NCBI GenBank assembly: GCA_030141605.1
Contig: JAQGDQ010000004.1
Location: 312,001 to 376,000 of the forward strand
Source of the DNA: Tubiluchus corallicola
Taxonomy: Eukaryota > Priapulida > Priapulimorpha > Priapulimorphida > Tubiluchidae
Length of the DNA: 64,000 bases
Direction: 5' to 3'
The notes beneath the pieces are model-generated. The model was not told the DNA's origin. It worked only from the letters and a program-made list of their open reading frames with translations, and made no database searches. This document shows, one piece after another, positions 39,987-54,019 of this stretch; within the stretch, counting starts at the first letter, position 1, and every line of letters begins with the position of its first letter. A program made the position numbers and the translations under genes.

Positions 39987-42900
39987 GTAAATATAAATTG
40001 GTTTACTTTAATCAAATGCATTTTTCAGTGATGTAGGTTATATAATTATATAGGGTGGTAGTTATGGTGTAAGCATGTCCTAATATAGCAGTGTATATAA
40101 CAATCATTATTCTTGACACAAGCTTTTGCAGAAAAGCATATAGCTAAGTTATAACACTAGTGCACATGGGAAAATTTTAAAATACTGAGTGATATACAAT
40201 AAATATTGTTATATTAATTACGTAAGAATGTAGGTAATTTAACTAGAATGCCTATAGCAACACAAATCTTAAAGGTGACACTAGTTCGTCCGGCTGCTGT
40301 GTTAACAGTTATGCTTCGGCCAAATCTATAAGCACATCTTTGATTAATTTTTATTTCTTACTTTCCTCGAGGCTTGCATTGATACGTTATTCATTATCTA
40401 AATTCAGTCTATGTAAAACATCGATTGTAGATGAGGGCAACTGTCAACTGGACATTAAATGGCCAACAGTTTTCTGCAGAATGGTTTTATATATACGACA
40501 GTGACTGTCACCTGCCGAATTTGCTTGAAAATTGCTCCTATATAGTTAAGTAGCCACTATATATGCATTACAGGCGCACATAACGTTGCTAACTAACAAT
40601 GACATTTAATGCACTTGAACAGAGGGTAAAAAGGTGAAGCAGAGTGGAATAATAGCAAAAATTTACCTGACATCTACGATCTGCACCTGCAGGTTTCTCT
40701 AAGACTGATCTTATTTCGTAGCTAAAGAGTTAAAAAAGCAAGTGTTTCCGCTACAGACGGGACTAACTGTATGTTGTACTCAAAGTCTGACAATCTTGTT
40801 CTTGATGAACAAAGGTACTATATAGACTACCAGCATATGAAATCGCAGGGACATACGATATTACCCATACCAAATTCCAATAAAATGTATATGTAAAATG
40901 ATTTTAACCGTAACAATTTTTGCCTTTGAAATTACATTTCGACCTTACCGAGTAAAACCATTTCACTTAAGCCGGAGGAAATAAGTAAACAAAATGAACA
41001 AAATAGTCAAACAAATAAATAAACTAAATAAAATATCAGTCTAAGCTAACTGTAATAACTTTGCTACTTTTTGCTAGACACTTAAGTTTCTGTGAAACGA
41101 CAGGCATAGGCATACATACCGAATGGGATAAGTAGAGGAGATTTATTATTATCTATCTTATGTTATGCTTTGCTGTTGTAGCAGAGACATTCCCTTTCCT
41201 CTTTTGTTACACGCTAATTTTTAACGGGACCGTTGTTAATAATTTCTAGAAACTAGAAATAATTTCTATTCCCTAACATAGAAAATTGACAACGTTGACT
41301 TCGTCTTGATCATGAAACGTATCAATGTGCTTGAATTTCGGCTTTCATGGTTGGTAAGAAGTGATATTGTAATTGTAAAAACGAAAACTATTCCACAAAT
41401 GACTTTGATCGATGGTTTCGAAGAGCATTAATACATGGTGAATGGGGCGTCTTTAATATTTCAACTTATTTCTAAGGCTACTGTCTACCTGTCTATGAAC
41501 TTTCTCAACTCTTTCTTACGCACCTTGGTAAAGTTAATCAGCCAGGAGTAATCTAACAGTAACTCTTTTATACTTCTTGGCCGGCTGGTAGTTGAGAAAG
41601 TTTTTGTACTGCTTATTAGAAAAGCCACACACCGAAACAGGTGCGACGTAATCTGACGTCAAAACAATTCCTGAGCTCTTTATCTTATCTAGGATGTTTT
41701 CCTTACCTTTGCCTGCAATAGCACTCAATTTCTTTTATTATCAATTAGCTTTAAAAATGCAGTATTTCTCTTACAAAAACGTTCGCAGGTTCTGCACAGT
41801 CTTGCACAGGGTTTATTGCAATACAGGCTTTGTTGAAATAAAAAGTTAATGACTTGGCGAGAAAGAATTTTTAATGAAGGCTTTTTAAAAGTCATGAAAA
41901 TGTTAGTAACTATCTAATTTATACTGGGCTAAATATTGTCCATGTACGCATTTACATTTAATCAATTTACAGTGTGTGGGCATTGATAGAAATTTGTAAA
42001 ATATATATAACTTGCGTGGGGCCAATAAATGTACACATTGTGACTTTATGCATAACAGTCTAATGAGATTTCAGCCAGCAAATTATAAGCACTGACTCAA
42101 AAAATATGTGTGTGCGTACTATTGCAAATTCGTGACCTATATATTTATGTTTATTAGACACGAAAGCGTAATTGCCAAAGGTTGCACGTAAAATTTGTGC
42201 TAAATTTTTCATAATGTGAATTTTAAAACGAATGCCTGCTTTGATCACCTTGATCGTTGGCAAAGCAGTTTTGTAATATCCACTGAACTGCTTACCAGGA
42301 AATAAAAAATAATTTCCCGCAGCATTCCATGCTCACCTATCATGCAGTTTTAAAGACTTCAAAGTTTATAGTACTTTCCTAATTTTCAAAACTAAAAAGC
42401 CTTGTTCACATCAATTAGCGGCTGTAGGTTCTGGTTTATTGTGAAAGCAAACAAGACTTCTGGGTCAACGAAACTGCTCAACTCAGTTGAAAAACTAGCC
42501 AATACTACTTGACAAGATACGGGGCTATAGCAGTTTAACAAACATGATATGGCTGGCAATGTTTACACTCACGATTCGTCTGCTTTGTACTCATTATTCT
42601 CCACCATCGGGAAGTTTACCTAATGTTCTCATTAGAGCAGATTTCGGGTGCTTGAGAGTTGAAAAACTGCGAGAAAATGCCGCCCAAAATTCCATTTTAA
42701 ATTAATAAGTCTAGTTGCAGATTTAGTTTCGTAATTTGCTCATTAACCACAAAGCTTGTTGTTAATAGCGTGACTCAGTCTTGTTATATATAAATTAATT
42801 TTTTAAAAGTCCACTTTTGATAGATTAATTATTAAGCATTAATCCTAAATTTGCCACAACTGCATACCTTATGGAACCTGTTCGTAACTAACACTAATTC

Positions 42901-45900
42901 TAGTAATTGATTTATCACTTTTATCACGTTTTATATGCATTTAAAAAACTGTGTGTTCATCATAGCATATGGCACCATGTCAACTATCTCAGGCGCTGCA
43001 AATTAGAAAAGAACAATAAATAATTTATTTTAATCACCTGAATTATTATTATAACTAAAACATAATATTATATTGATCATTCGTAAAAATACAACGACTT
43101 TTATTGTGTATATTATGAATATATTCTGATTTCAAACATCAGGCTGCGTTTTTCATTTTTAGAATGGTGGCTGATTAGTCAGTCACCTAGACACACTTTA
43201 TAAAAATGTTTTTTGACTTGCAAATTTGGCATGGGAAAAGTTCGAGATGCGCTTGCCTGTGCAAAACTGCAGTTTTTCCGTGCACGGCCAAATGCGTGGT
43301 GTAAGGAAAAGCTTGTGCAGATCTTGATTCTTGGATTACCGTTGCAAAAAATGCTCTACGTAACTTCTAACAAAAAGTGCAACGTTGCATTCACTTTTCG
43401 CGCATGTTCTTAAAGCATTCATGATCATAATAACGAGCTTGTTTAGTTCAGGCTGCGGACAATGTGGTCAAATTAGTGGGCTGCTCCGCCCGGTGTTGAT
43501 TTCCACCTACGCCACAGAAACCTTTTCATTTGCATATCCGGTCATTTCATTCTTTGGCGTTGCTGAATTTTTTAGCGTCACTAGCTAATTGGGGTTTTGA
43601 CGTTTTAAGGATTGGTTTTTGAACATCGGCAAGACCTCTGTCCTGTAATGAGATACGTTGAGATTCTGTTTTACACACGTGTTTTACATTTGCAACGTGG
43701 TATTTACATGTATTCTTCAAATATTTCCTGTGTGTTACTAGCGAAAACGTTTGTGGTATAGTTTTCAATGAAATTCCTGACGCAATAAAGTATTTTCATA
43801 TTGGAGCGTTGAAAAAGGGATCTTCAATGGGCCTTATTATTTAATACTTATCAGTACGTTTAGACAGAATCTACGCAATTGATCGTATAAAGAAACTAAC
43901 AGAAAACTTAATTATTATTATTATTACAGCTCTAATATTCATGCTCATTGTAAATTATAGGCTTAAGTTTTTTAGGCTTATAAATGTTGGACATAGCTAC
44001 TGGAATATATCATTATTGTAGTCTTTAATAACTCGTTTCTTTCCCTCGTTGCCGGAGGAAAGTATTAGCAAGGGTTAAACCCGTAATAACCTAGAACAAG
44101 TAATTACCCCAGCAGTAGGTTTGGGAAAGGGTCACTTTGCTAACCTTTTACATTCCTCGAGGAAAAATTCTCATTATTTACCTCTTTGCCTACTCATCGC
44201 TTTCCTACGTTTCGCAAAATCCACGTCGTGCAGCTAGAGATGAATTAGAGGGCTTCCCTGCTGTGGAGGTTTGGAAGAGATTTGCTTCTGATAGCAAATG
44301 AGGTGCCCTTTTATCATTTCACTCCGGTGACAAGCAGAGTTAAGTTATTATACAAGTTCTTATACAAAGCAACGTAGCAGTTTAAGTTCGTAATATACCC
44401 TTGCCTATTCGTAGCGAATGACCTTGAAATCTCCACCTGAATTAAGCGGTGTGATTGTTAATTGTGAAAGGCTTGGGAAAGAGGCGCAAGCAGTTAATTC
44501 AGTATTAATGGATCTACATTTGCTCTATGTGCATTATGCAGACGCTTCGTAGTTTTTTAAGCTGATTTTCGTAATTTAAGAGCACAAATACACTCATGCG
44601 TACAACTCTTTTCCTTGGAAACTCTATCAAAGTACATAAAACAAAAACTGGAGAATGTAGAAAATAAAAAATTATATTGTTTCACAAGACAGAAAGTATA
44701 GGAGAAATTAAATGGTGTATCAACGCCCCCGTCCTACCGCCTTAGAATGAATATGTCCATTTCAACATGCACAGCTAATGTAAGATATTGATGAGTGCCT
44801 AAATAAGTACATTTCACATGCAATGGACTATAATAGTATGTGCAGAATAAGGCCTACATTTATAAATTAGTTATACATACAATTATCAACATCACCTGTA
44901 AGTACGACGTTACTGCAAATGTAGCTGTGCTCAAAATGGCCCTGTATTGTATGTTTCAGCCTTCAAGGTCTAGCAACCTCCTCTCCTATACTATTAACAC
45001 AATTACGTATTTAATCAGTTAATTAGTTTTAAATTGCTAATTCAGAGATGTGGATTATCTGATTGATCTAGCAGCGTTTCTCAGAGGCTGGCTTTCTAGG
45101 AGAGAATAAATTTTGCGTTCTTTCAAACCATCATTACTAAATATAGACACTCTTGAGCTTTATAAATGATTTAATTTAATGGCCTCTTAGCTGTTGATGA
45201 AATAAATATTTACTTTTAGTGTAATACCTATTAAAACACTTTTGTTCAGACTGGCTAAACTAGTTCGATAACGGACAACGAAAACATTGCTAACTGCACT
45301 ACATTACAAGATCGGTGTTTTCTAATAATTTGATTAAACACAGCATTGTACTGATAGTCAACTAAACCTGTTCGGAGAGCGGCTGTGTTCAGTGTCTCTC
45401 ATTTATCGTTCAATATTTAGCTATCCTTGGTAAACGTGCTTTTAACACGTTATTATTGTAAGCCTTACTTTGTAATGTAAATGTTAGGACCCGGGCGGCA
45501 GGCCCCAGTGTGTTTCACCTGTTTCAGCAAAGTTGGCTACCATTCTTTTCCTCCAACTCTTTACAGTGATTCTTTCTAGCCCAGCTTGTACGTACTTCAG
45601 CACTGACATGAAAGGCTATTTTATCTAAGTTAGAAAGCATTTTTGTAGATCTGAGTTGCCCGGGGCTGTGTGGAAGGAATTTCCTTTGTAGCAGCACGAT
45701 TAGTTCTGATAATAATTCGCAGTGGCATCTAGCAACCAATAATAGAAAGCTCCACTTACGAAAATGGATGTTATGTTTGATCTACAAGAGAAACATTCTA
45801 GACTTGAAAATTTGCAGTTCATGTCGATTAGGACGTGTGCAGTGCACATACCTTAAAATACCTAGCTTATGTTAAAAAAGTTACAATAAGTTTGGTAGAT

Positions 45901-47342
45901 GGGAGCATGGCACCACATCTGGATTATGCCCACTGTGGCGACGTCTGTTGATGAGAAAAAGGAAGCATTTTCGGCTGAAACTTTTCAAGATTCATATGTG
46001 CATGCGTTTCAGCAGTTTTTATAACTTTTATGTGTTTTTCCATAAATTTATTCCATAAATAATTTTTACTTATTAAATTTATTAAATTCTGGCCAAAATT
46101 GTGCAAGTCTTAAGACTAGTAGTTATGTCTCAAGGATAGTCGTGTTTATCGAGGTGATTTACTTCTAATTACTTGTCCAAAGAAAAAACATACACTTAAC
46201 ATGTATCCAAACATTAATGTTAAACCTCTACGTGAGATACCTAGACCAGTTCCAGTTGTAGTGATCCTAAAAGTTTAGCAGTTTTCCAAATGTTATCATT
46301 AGACTCTGCGATATTTTATTAATAGGCCAACGTTTGACAGTAATAACTGGTCTTACATTGTAAAAGGATTTTCCTGAAAAACATTTAATATATATGTTCA
46401 AAAAACTAGCAAAATTATCTTTGAACAGGTACACGCTGGTTTACTGCATGTGATAATGCTCCTTGCATCTTCACCCTCTTGTAGTGTTGCTGAATAGAAT
46501 CCATACCACTGTTCCTCACACGTACTTGCCGCTTCGTAAAGTCAATCACAGATAAGTGTGATACCGTATAACACACAGTAGGCTATCACTTAACTATTCT
46601 ACTTCATAATAACTTCTTGACATGCTAGGCTTACAGCTGTTGAAATATACCATTTGTAAAATTGGTTGGGAGGAATACATCTAACTAAACATTTGGCAAG
46701 TGCTTTTATGACTTAGGCAAACAGCACTATCTTACTGAAGAATTAATTACAGTATGTGTGAATTATTTTAATGTTACTGAATGTATTGATCTTATGCAGT
46801 GTGAGTAATCTTAACACTTAATGTTGATTTTTAATCAGGTGAAAAATAATGAACCCATTGCTAAATGCTGTCAAGGTACCTGTCGCTGGTTATATACCTC
46901 ATTTAGGACAAATGTATGACCTCTACCATTTCAGTGTTTCACTGTAAAAACATCCTTGATTGTAAACTAGGCTCCAGTCCCGGTGCATCTATCTGTATTA
47001 CATAGGTCTTACAAGAATGGTGCCGAATTGTGTAAATATGTATATACAAAACCTAGCCAGAATTAAAACATTTAAAACTCTAAGGCCGTACAACAAGGTG
47101 TTGGTAGACTGTGGTAACCTTGTTTGCTCGGGATTGAAATACGTTTTGTCTGTGCGTCAGACAATATTGCCTGTGGTCGCCGGCTTTGGTCTGAGATTTA
47201 GCAACTAAACCTTAAACAAAGCTATCATTGATACATATCAGCATGTGGCATCACCTCTGGTGCATTATGAGAATTTCACAAACTGTTAGAATGCTCTTCA
47301 CATATGCAAGGCAGACATTTGTGGAAACGCGTCAGTAGACAT
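39987..47342. other. Non-coding AT-rich stretch (intron of exon A if that gene is real)
   Basis: About 7.3 kb with no supported exon. A less AT-biased patch at about 44,040-44,480 (GCCGGAGGAAAG, AAGTAATTACCCC, GGGTCACTTTG) has a complexity suggestive of a conserved element but no specific identity. Frames of 60-73 codons have no motif. Confidence 0.5.
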
Positions 47343-47515
47343 TGAACATTCACGCCTCTTGAGGGCACTGTAAGGAAATTGTTACTGTAAGCGTTTTTAA
47401 ACTTTGCTTTAAACTGGTGTGATAGCAGATGTTAACATTCACACACTTTTTTGCTTTATCGAAGCAAGGGAGCTCAGTATTTTCGTCTACTTCTATCCAC
47501 GAGACCCCAAAGCCG
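47343..47515 (+). repeat. Tandem duplication, copy 1 (173 bp)
   Basis: Runs from TGAACATTCACGCCTC to GAGACCCCAAAGCCG. The next 171-172 bp repeat it with only one T fewer in the CACACTTTTTT run. No coding frame is shared in a way that suggests selection. Confidence 0.95.
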
Positions 47516-47686
47516 TGAACATTCACGCCTCTTGAGGGCACTGTAAGGAAATTGTTACTGTAAGCGTTTTTAAACTTTGCTTTAAACTGGTGTGATAGCA
47601 GATGTTAACATTCACACACTTTTTGCTTTATCGAAGCAAGGGAGCTCAGTATTTTCGTCTACTTCTATCCACGAGACCCCAAAGCC
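47516..47686 (+). repeat. Tandem duplication, copy 2 (171 bp)
   Basis: Essentially identical to the preceding unit, with a one-base difference in the T run. A non-microsatellite head-to-tail duplication with this identity is very recent or could be an assembly artefact. Confidence 0.95.
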
Positions 47687-49414
47687 CTATAATTAACTCA
47701 TAACAGAGCAAAGTTTGCATGTGACTTCTAGGGTTTACCAAATTCACAGGTACAGGATAGTCATTTTCACGTACTTGATCACTTTTATAAACAAAATTAA
47801 CAGCTATTTCGTCCATTAATTACCTCATAGCATTTGCAAGTACTGCATGATTACATTTCTCTTTTTCGACTTTTTTTAACTGACTTAGCTCATTACGTTT
47901 TAATTTTCGAAGATGTAACATGCATTACTAACCGCAGCATGTAACCTTAACACCGCTACACTCACTTTTTCTTTCTCTACTGCCTACCTATAAAAAAGTC
48001 GTGGCTTTTCAAGGCATCTTTTACCCGGGTCCCTAATAGCTTTCGCTACCATGCAAGATGCCCTTAAACATTTTACTGAGGATATACTTATACAACAAAG
48101 GGTGAGATTTTTTAACTCTGACAGTTATGATTGCCTAAAGCACGAAAGCTCCTCATTTTCCAAGGACGTAGTTTAATTTTGGTTTTAATAGCTTAGCGAA
48201 GGGTGGTGTTAAATGACGAAGAGTGGTGGTATACATACTCTCAAAAGACCACAATTCTGACCGAGCTTTTGCAAAAACACGCTGCGCCATCCGTTGAGAG
48301 GAAAATGAAACAACTCATAAGCTGATGCTTTTTCAAATTTCAAAGCACTGTCACTCAATAATTTGTTGAACTAAAACTATTGAACTATTAAAACTTTTTT
48401 ATGCAGCGAGTGAAGTGTATGCAGTTTGCACCAGATTGAACATCTTCTATACTTGCAGAAGAGAATTCATTGCTAGAAGAGAATGATTAGAGAACAATAT
48501 TTTTAACATTGCTTTCTTTTGCAAAATGTCATAATTTCAAATAACAGAATACTTCGATACTCCAATCACTTGAAAAGTAAAAATGTAAGCGAATACTTCC
48601 CTGGGAGAAATTAGTGAAGTATAGGGAGAGTAGCAAGACCAGGTAAACGATATATGCAAAATGCATTTTGTTAGCTTCGATGATCTTGTCCGTAAGGTGG
48701 TTTAAAAAATGGTTCGCACTGATCTAACTTTACTTTTCTTCACAGTAAAAATGGGCTTTACTATAAAACTATTTATGGATTGTATATGGAATCACATGTA
48801 TTAGAGTATGTCTCAAGCCGTCTGAAGACGGGGATAACATTGTCAATAATGCGTTTGGATGATGAGCTAGATCACGAAACTGCGTGGATCAAACGCATCC
48901 CTCACACTTCTCCTCTTATCGCAGAAAATATTCGAAATAACGCAGTCACCTTAGGTAAAAGATTACCGAAACACATTTAAAGGAGCAACGTGAGCAGGAA
49001 TGGGATAACGTATCTTGCCACCCTCCCCTCTCCCAGTAATACAAGGAGATTTTCTAAAATTACTGAAACTCGAAAAAAGTACTGTGAGTCTGCTTATAAC
49101 CTCCCATACAGGGGGTGCTAAAATTACTCAGTGAAGCTACTCATAACTAATTACAATTTGGCTAAGCTTTAGTGCAAAAAAACTAACTGCGACGTGTGAA
49201 TTCTGTCAAAATACCGAGCACTAGTTCACGTTTTAAACAAATGTAAACACTCACTAGAGTTGGGAAAACTCTATGCATGGCCCAACAATGTAATATATTA
49301 GCTTACACTACATACGTTGTACACTAGAGAACATTCTGCCACAGAATTTCGAAATGCAATGGTAGGACAAACAACTGTCCCTCAAAAATGCATTGCCATA
49401 TCTTTTAGTCCCTA
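47687..49414. other. Non-coding stretch
   Basis: No supported gene. A 66-codon frame at 48,780-48,980 (+) has less biased composition and ends near an AG|GTAAAAG donor-like site, but it has no recognised motif and no acceptor was established. Confidence 0.5.
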
Positions 49415-49687
49415 ATGTTTGCATTCTACAGAAACGCTGATAGTTACAAAACTGACCGTCCATTTTTAGAACCTAATATAAACAATGCAAAACGTTTTAA
49501 AACTGATAAATATATCCCTTTAGTAACTGACATTAAAGACAATCGCTATAATAAAGCCAATTTAAATTCTTTAATAACAATAGAAATTAATTCCAGAGGT
49601 TATATAAATCAAGGGAATAACAACCTGGTGGTGAAAAGCTTTCAAAACGTGATACTAATAAACCTGTTGGCTTCAAAACTTTTTTGA
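49415..49687 (+). pseudogene. LINE-like ORF2 C-terminal fragment
   Basis: The 90-residue frame contains KYIPLVTDIKDNRYNKANL, then ITIEINSRGYINQGNNN. Its order, (K)Y-x-P-L-x-x-D-(I)-x-x-x-x-Y ... L-x-x-x-I-E-I-x-S-R-G-x-I, resembles the conserved tail found downstream of the reverse transcriptase in many invertebrate LINE proteins. The asparagine- and lysine-rich composition follows the AT bias. No reverse transcriptase core is seen upstream, so this would be a 5'-truncated copy. The identification is by memory of the family pattern and not by alignment. A host gene exon is a less likely alternative. Confidence 0.45.
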
Positions 49688-52600
49688 ATAAGCTACTAAA
49701 ACTTGCAATTACTTCTTATACAATCTTCCTATCAATAAATGATCAAACGTGGTTATTGACCCCTCTTTTGAATTGCTATGGCGATACCTAAGCCAACTAG
49801 ACCAATGAACTATACAATATAATAATCCTACTTTGCTCTCAGTTTAATACTAAATTATTAAACACATCTAAATCATTAATATGAACTAAGCCACTGTTGT
49901 ATTTTTACATTTTATTCCATAAATTATTACAGTACTCGTATAATACTGTATTTCAGGTTCAAATCATGTATTTTGTCTTGTCCGTGTCCTTGGTGATTAT
50001 TTATCTGTTTGCATGTGTGTAAAATTAGCTACTGAATACCTTGCAGCTGACAAATAATCAACTTCGTTTCGGAAAAATATATTCCTTGTTATAATTTTTA
50101 ACAATAAAGTGATTTTACCATCACCCTAAATAAAGTGGTTACTGCAACATGAAGGTTTAGACTTACAAAGGATATGATGCTTAGAATATGCTTTGACATC
50201 GGACCAGAAGAGTAAAATAATGTAAAAAGTTATTGAAATTCCAAGCCATTTTTACTGTTTTTCACACTAGCGAAAGCTATGTATTTCTGTAGGGGTATAC
50301 TTGTGACGAGTTTTGGCACTGAAGCCTATAACAGAGCAAACAGGTGGGCACAAAGCAGATGCAGTGATTATGAGGTCGCGTCTTCTTGGTTGTGTGTATA
50401 TTAAACTAATTACTATACAATCGATTGTGACTGAATATCAAATTTTGTACAGTCTGTAGTGACCTGAGAAATAGAATGAGATGAACCTATGCTGTTAGCA
50501 GATGTTTCTAAAACCACTGTAAATCTATAAAATACTTAACGAAAGAGTGGACACCATATCACGTAATGTAAAAACTGAAACACCTGGACAAACGCGCATG
50601 TCTGATGCACATTTCTTTATGCCTGAATACTATAATTATAATGTAGGTGCCCATAAGCTAAACATCTAGTGCCTTACTGAACAGTCACCCTCCTCACATA
50701 GCGTCTAACATCTGAGTGTACTTCAGAGGCAAAACAAATTTATAAGTTACATTACACCATTGCCACTGTTGATGCACGTGTTACTCATACTGCCTGTCAC
50801 TGAGATAATGCTTTGCCCTAGAAGAACTTGAATCTTGAAGGTTTTTGCCATTTTGTTGAAGAATGCTAATATTACTTACAGCCTGAGTGATGTGGTATGC
50901 ACACATTAACTTCCTCAATGGTTACCACCTACCAATCAGAATTAAATAACATGTGGCTACAGGGCGATGCTAAAAACCATTAACTGTCCACTAAAACAAT
51001 CAAAAAATATTTTATCATAAAGACTAGCCCCATAGTATGTTGAGAACAAAGGAAGAAATGCATACGATTACTGAACCAAAAATCCAAAACTACGAATGAA
51101 TTTCTTTTAAGCGGCCAAATAACTGTAATATTAAAAATATAAAGAATATACATGTAAGAATAGCTAAGACTACAATATTACGTATCGTGAATCAATCTAT
51201 TCTCTTATAATTTATGTTCTGGCATTAAATATTTGATTTATTTGCACAATTGCACAAAACACAATTGCATTTTTGTCTTCCAAACATTATAAAATACTTG
51301 TTATAGATAAGAAATATAAACTCGCGTGTGTACGTGTAACAGTTTGCGTGTATAGATTATTTTAGATCTGTTTCTCTAATTAATTTTCTGTAATTCTAGC
51401 TAAACTTTGGTTTCATATTGAATGCAGTAATATCATTTCAGAGTTTTTTTGGCTACTTACACGAAAGCTGGGTTGCTTCCAATTTGCTAATCTGAACAAG
51501 CTTCCCTCAGCAATTATCTTGTGGCTTCCAGAACTATGTTATTGGTATCTACTTGCTTTTCCCTATTTTGTCAAATAATGCCTCCGCGTAAGTTTTTATT
51601 TTGGCAAAACAACGTCTTGATACGGGTTATAAGTAATGCCTCTGGGGTGCTGAGCACTCCGTGTGGGAGCTCCTCCGACATGTATACAATGTTTGTCTCT
51701 CTCCATCTGGCTGTTTCTTGCGTTTACAACGCGAATCTTAGCAAAATTCAAAACACATTCCACATGACGTGTAGTAAACCTGTCATGTAAACGACACGCA
51801 GCAAAACATTCTGAGTAGTACGATCACGACGCATGCGCAAACGCTAGAGTAAAATTCGCTTATATGGGTACTGGGGACTGACTGCTTAATGTCAGTGAAA
51901 CGCAGAAATTTAATACATAACAAATAAGAACGACTAAGCATATATATTAAAATTAATTATCGTTAAGAATTATTCTCGAGTGTGCCATGGCATTCTTAAA
52001 AGACGATTTAAGCGTTTTAAATTTTCCACTATGATAAAAACTGATCTTTGTGTCTTTCTTTGTACAAATCATAACTTACTAAAATATGATATTTTTCTAA
52101 TGTTTTAAATTGGGAAACAGTTATATATCATACTTCACAGCAATTAAGCATTTTATAAACTTATTTGTATTTTATTATTACAATTTACAAATTTGCACTT
52201 CTTGATTTCAAGTTTTAATCGTTTTTAATTTGTTTGTTTCCAAACAACAGTTAATATAACAAGTCACAAAAGCAACTTATTTAGGTCCTACTTTTGTCAC
52301 CAGACTCTGGATCTTTTTTCACCTGAGTTCGCCTATGCAGTGGCAAGTTAAATACATGTATGTTCTATTACTGGAAACCCTAGATGATAGAGTTAACCCT
52401 AGCAAAAAAGTCTGTAATGTAAATGAAGAAGTCGTTTCCTGGAATGTAATCAGAACAACATACTCAACCTAGATGTGAAATAGCAGCTACGTAGCTGGTT
52501 GATTATGATGGTATGGCTCTTCTAAATTCCGTACTCACAATCGCTTTTACGTAATAACTCTGTTTGCTCAGAATTAGTGAGGCTGAATGACTACTGATCA

Positions 52601-52719
52601 GTTTTAAAAGGCAAGGACGTTCTTCGGCACTCTTTGCGCACCTACTTTTAATTTTTGACTCGGAGGGAAACATTAGATTCCCGTCATTTAACTTGTTTTA
52701 CTTTCAGTTCGATGCCTTG
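49688..52719. other. Non-coding AT-rich stretch
   Basis: No gene, RNA or repeat recognised. An 89-codon frame at 51,521 (+) has no motif. Confidence 0.55.
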
Positions 52720-53060
52720 GGATTTCCCAGGTTAGGTTAGCCAAGGTCAGTACGTTTAAGAGGTGTGGGAAAGAGTCCCAAAGATGGCTGACCGCCGCCA
52801 TTTATCAGTCTTGGGAGTTGAGGTATCACTGTGGTCATCACTGACGGTCACTGTGGGAATTTACGTATAAAGAAAATAAACCCCGCACGGTCATTGGAGA
52901 GGTATCACTGACAAGAGCTGAGAATTCCACACATTCACGAGTACTGACCCCTGCCCCGTGAATGCCTTTTAGAGCGCCCGAAAAATCTAATGATGTTTTT
53001 CTGTGTCTCAGCGATGAAATAAAAATAGTTCGTCCTGCTGAGGTTGTAGCTCTGAGCTCT
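52720..53060. promoter_or_regulatory. GC-richer block with inverted YY1/PHO-like sites
   Basis: About 340 bases less AT-rich than their surroundings, beginning with CCAGGTTAGGTTAGCC. Two YY1/Pleiohomeotic-type words face each other: AAGATGGC at 52,781-52,788 and GCCGCCATTT at 52,794-52,803 (AAATGGCGGC on the - strand). Paired ATGGC sites occur in housekeeping promoters. An 82-codon - strand frame (52,838-53,086) covers part of the block but has no recognised domain. The block could also be an unrecognised repeat; the sequence CACTG-x-GGTCA-x-CACTG around 52,828-52,855 is internally repetitive. Confidence 0.3.
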
Positions 53061-54019
53061 TGGTTTGCAGAGTTTTGAATGTGCATCGGCCTGCTTCAAC
53101 TTATAAAATTCTATTAAATGTGCTTTATTTCTTCAGTCGTTCTTTAGAAGTTATAGTTGCGTTAATTCGCTTAAATGTCTATGCTATTTTCTTTCTAAAA
53201 GGCTTTACATTTTTCTTCGGTTGTCTTTTTTTCAGGCATCATTAATATTAACCTTTTGCTCAAATCACTATGGTCACTAATAATTTATGAGTGGCCTGGT
53301 ACGTTTCGGTAAATCAGAGAAGTTGTAACATAGATTTAAGGAACTAGATGCGTTTGAAAAGAACTTCTTTGGCTGTTTTTAAATCATAAAATTTATTGAC
53401 TAATAAAAGATCCGGTTTTGGTGTTCACAAAAGAGTTTCGAGTCTATAATACAAAAACGCAACTTACTTTGATACATACATGCAGTTAGTGGCAGGAAGC
53501 GTGGATACAAAATAATTCCGCAGCTATTTGCGGTGAAGTTGGTTAATTCCTGCTGTCCGACGAACATCCAATCAAGAAGATTGTTTACGTTGTTGCCATG
53601 ACACTAGATCAACCTTCATCTATTCTACCGTTCATCCGTGCAAACAATGTGATTGCCAGATGTGTGAGATCACGGTTCTGTAATGAAATATGGTAAACCT
53701 GAGAGCCAAAAAAATGTGCCGTATGTGCGCACTATACGCTCTATGTTGATGGATCTTGGAATACACATAACCCATCACATTTTTATTTGTTATTGGTCGC
53801 CGAACAGAAGTGTTGTTTAACAATTAGACGATTGGAAAAAGGTACTCTGACTAAACTTCGTAATATATGTGCCATGTGACCACGGGGCGCCAAATGGATA
53901 CAGAATTTACAGCAGTATTAATTACATTTGGTTGTTTATCAAAACGTGTCATAATTCGTGGATCATGCCTGTCGTTTGAATCAGTTTGCTAGCTGTTGAG
54001 TCTATAGTCTGTGATAATC
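53061..54019. other. Non-coding AT-rich stretch
   Basis: No gene or repeat recognised immediately upstream of candidate exon B. Confidence 0.5.

Noticed and set aside
48780-48980. 66-codon frame with balanced composition
   Set aside because: Considered as an exon because of a donor-like AG|GTAAAAG near its end, but no acceptor, motif or partner exon was found.
29274-53086. Similarity between - strand frames at 29,274-29,465 and 52,838-53,086 (LDFSG-x-LK)
   Set aside because: The shared string is short, and the underlying DNA similarity does not extend beyond a few bases by eye.
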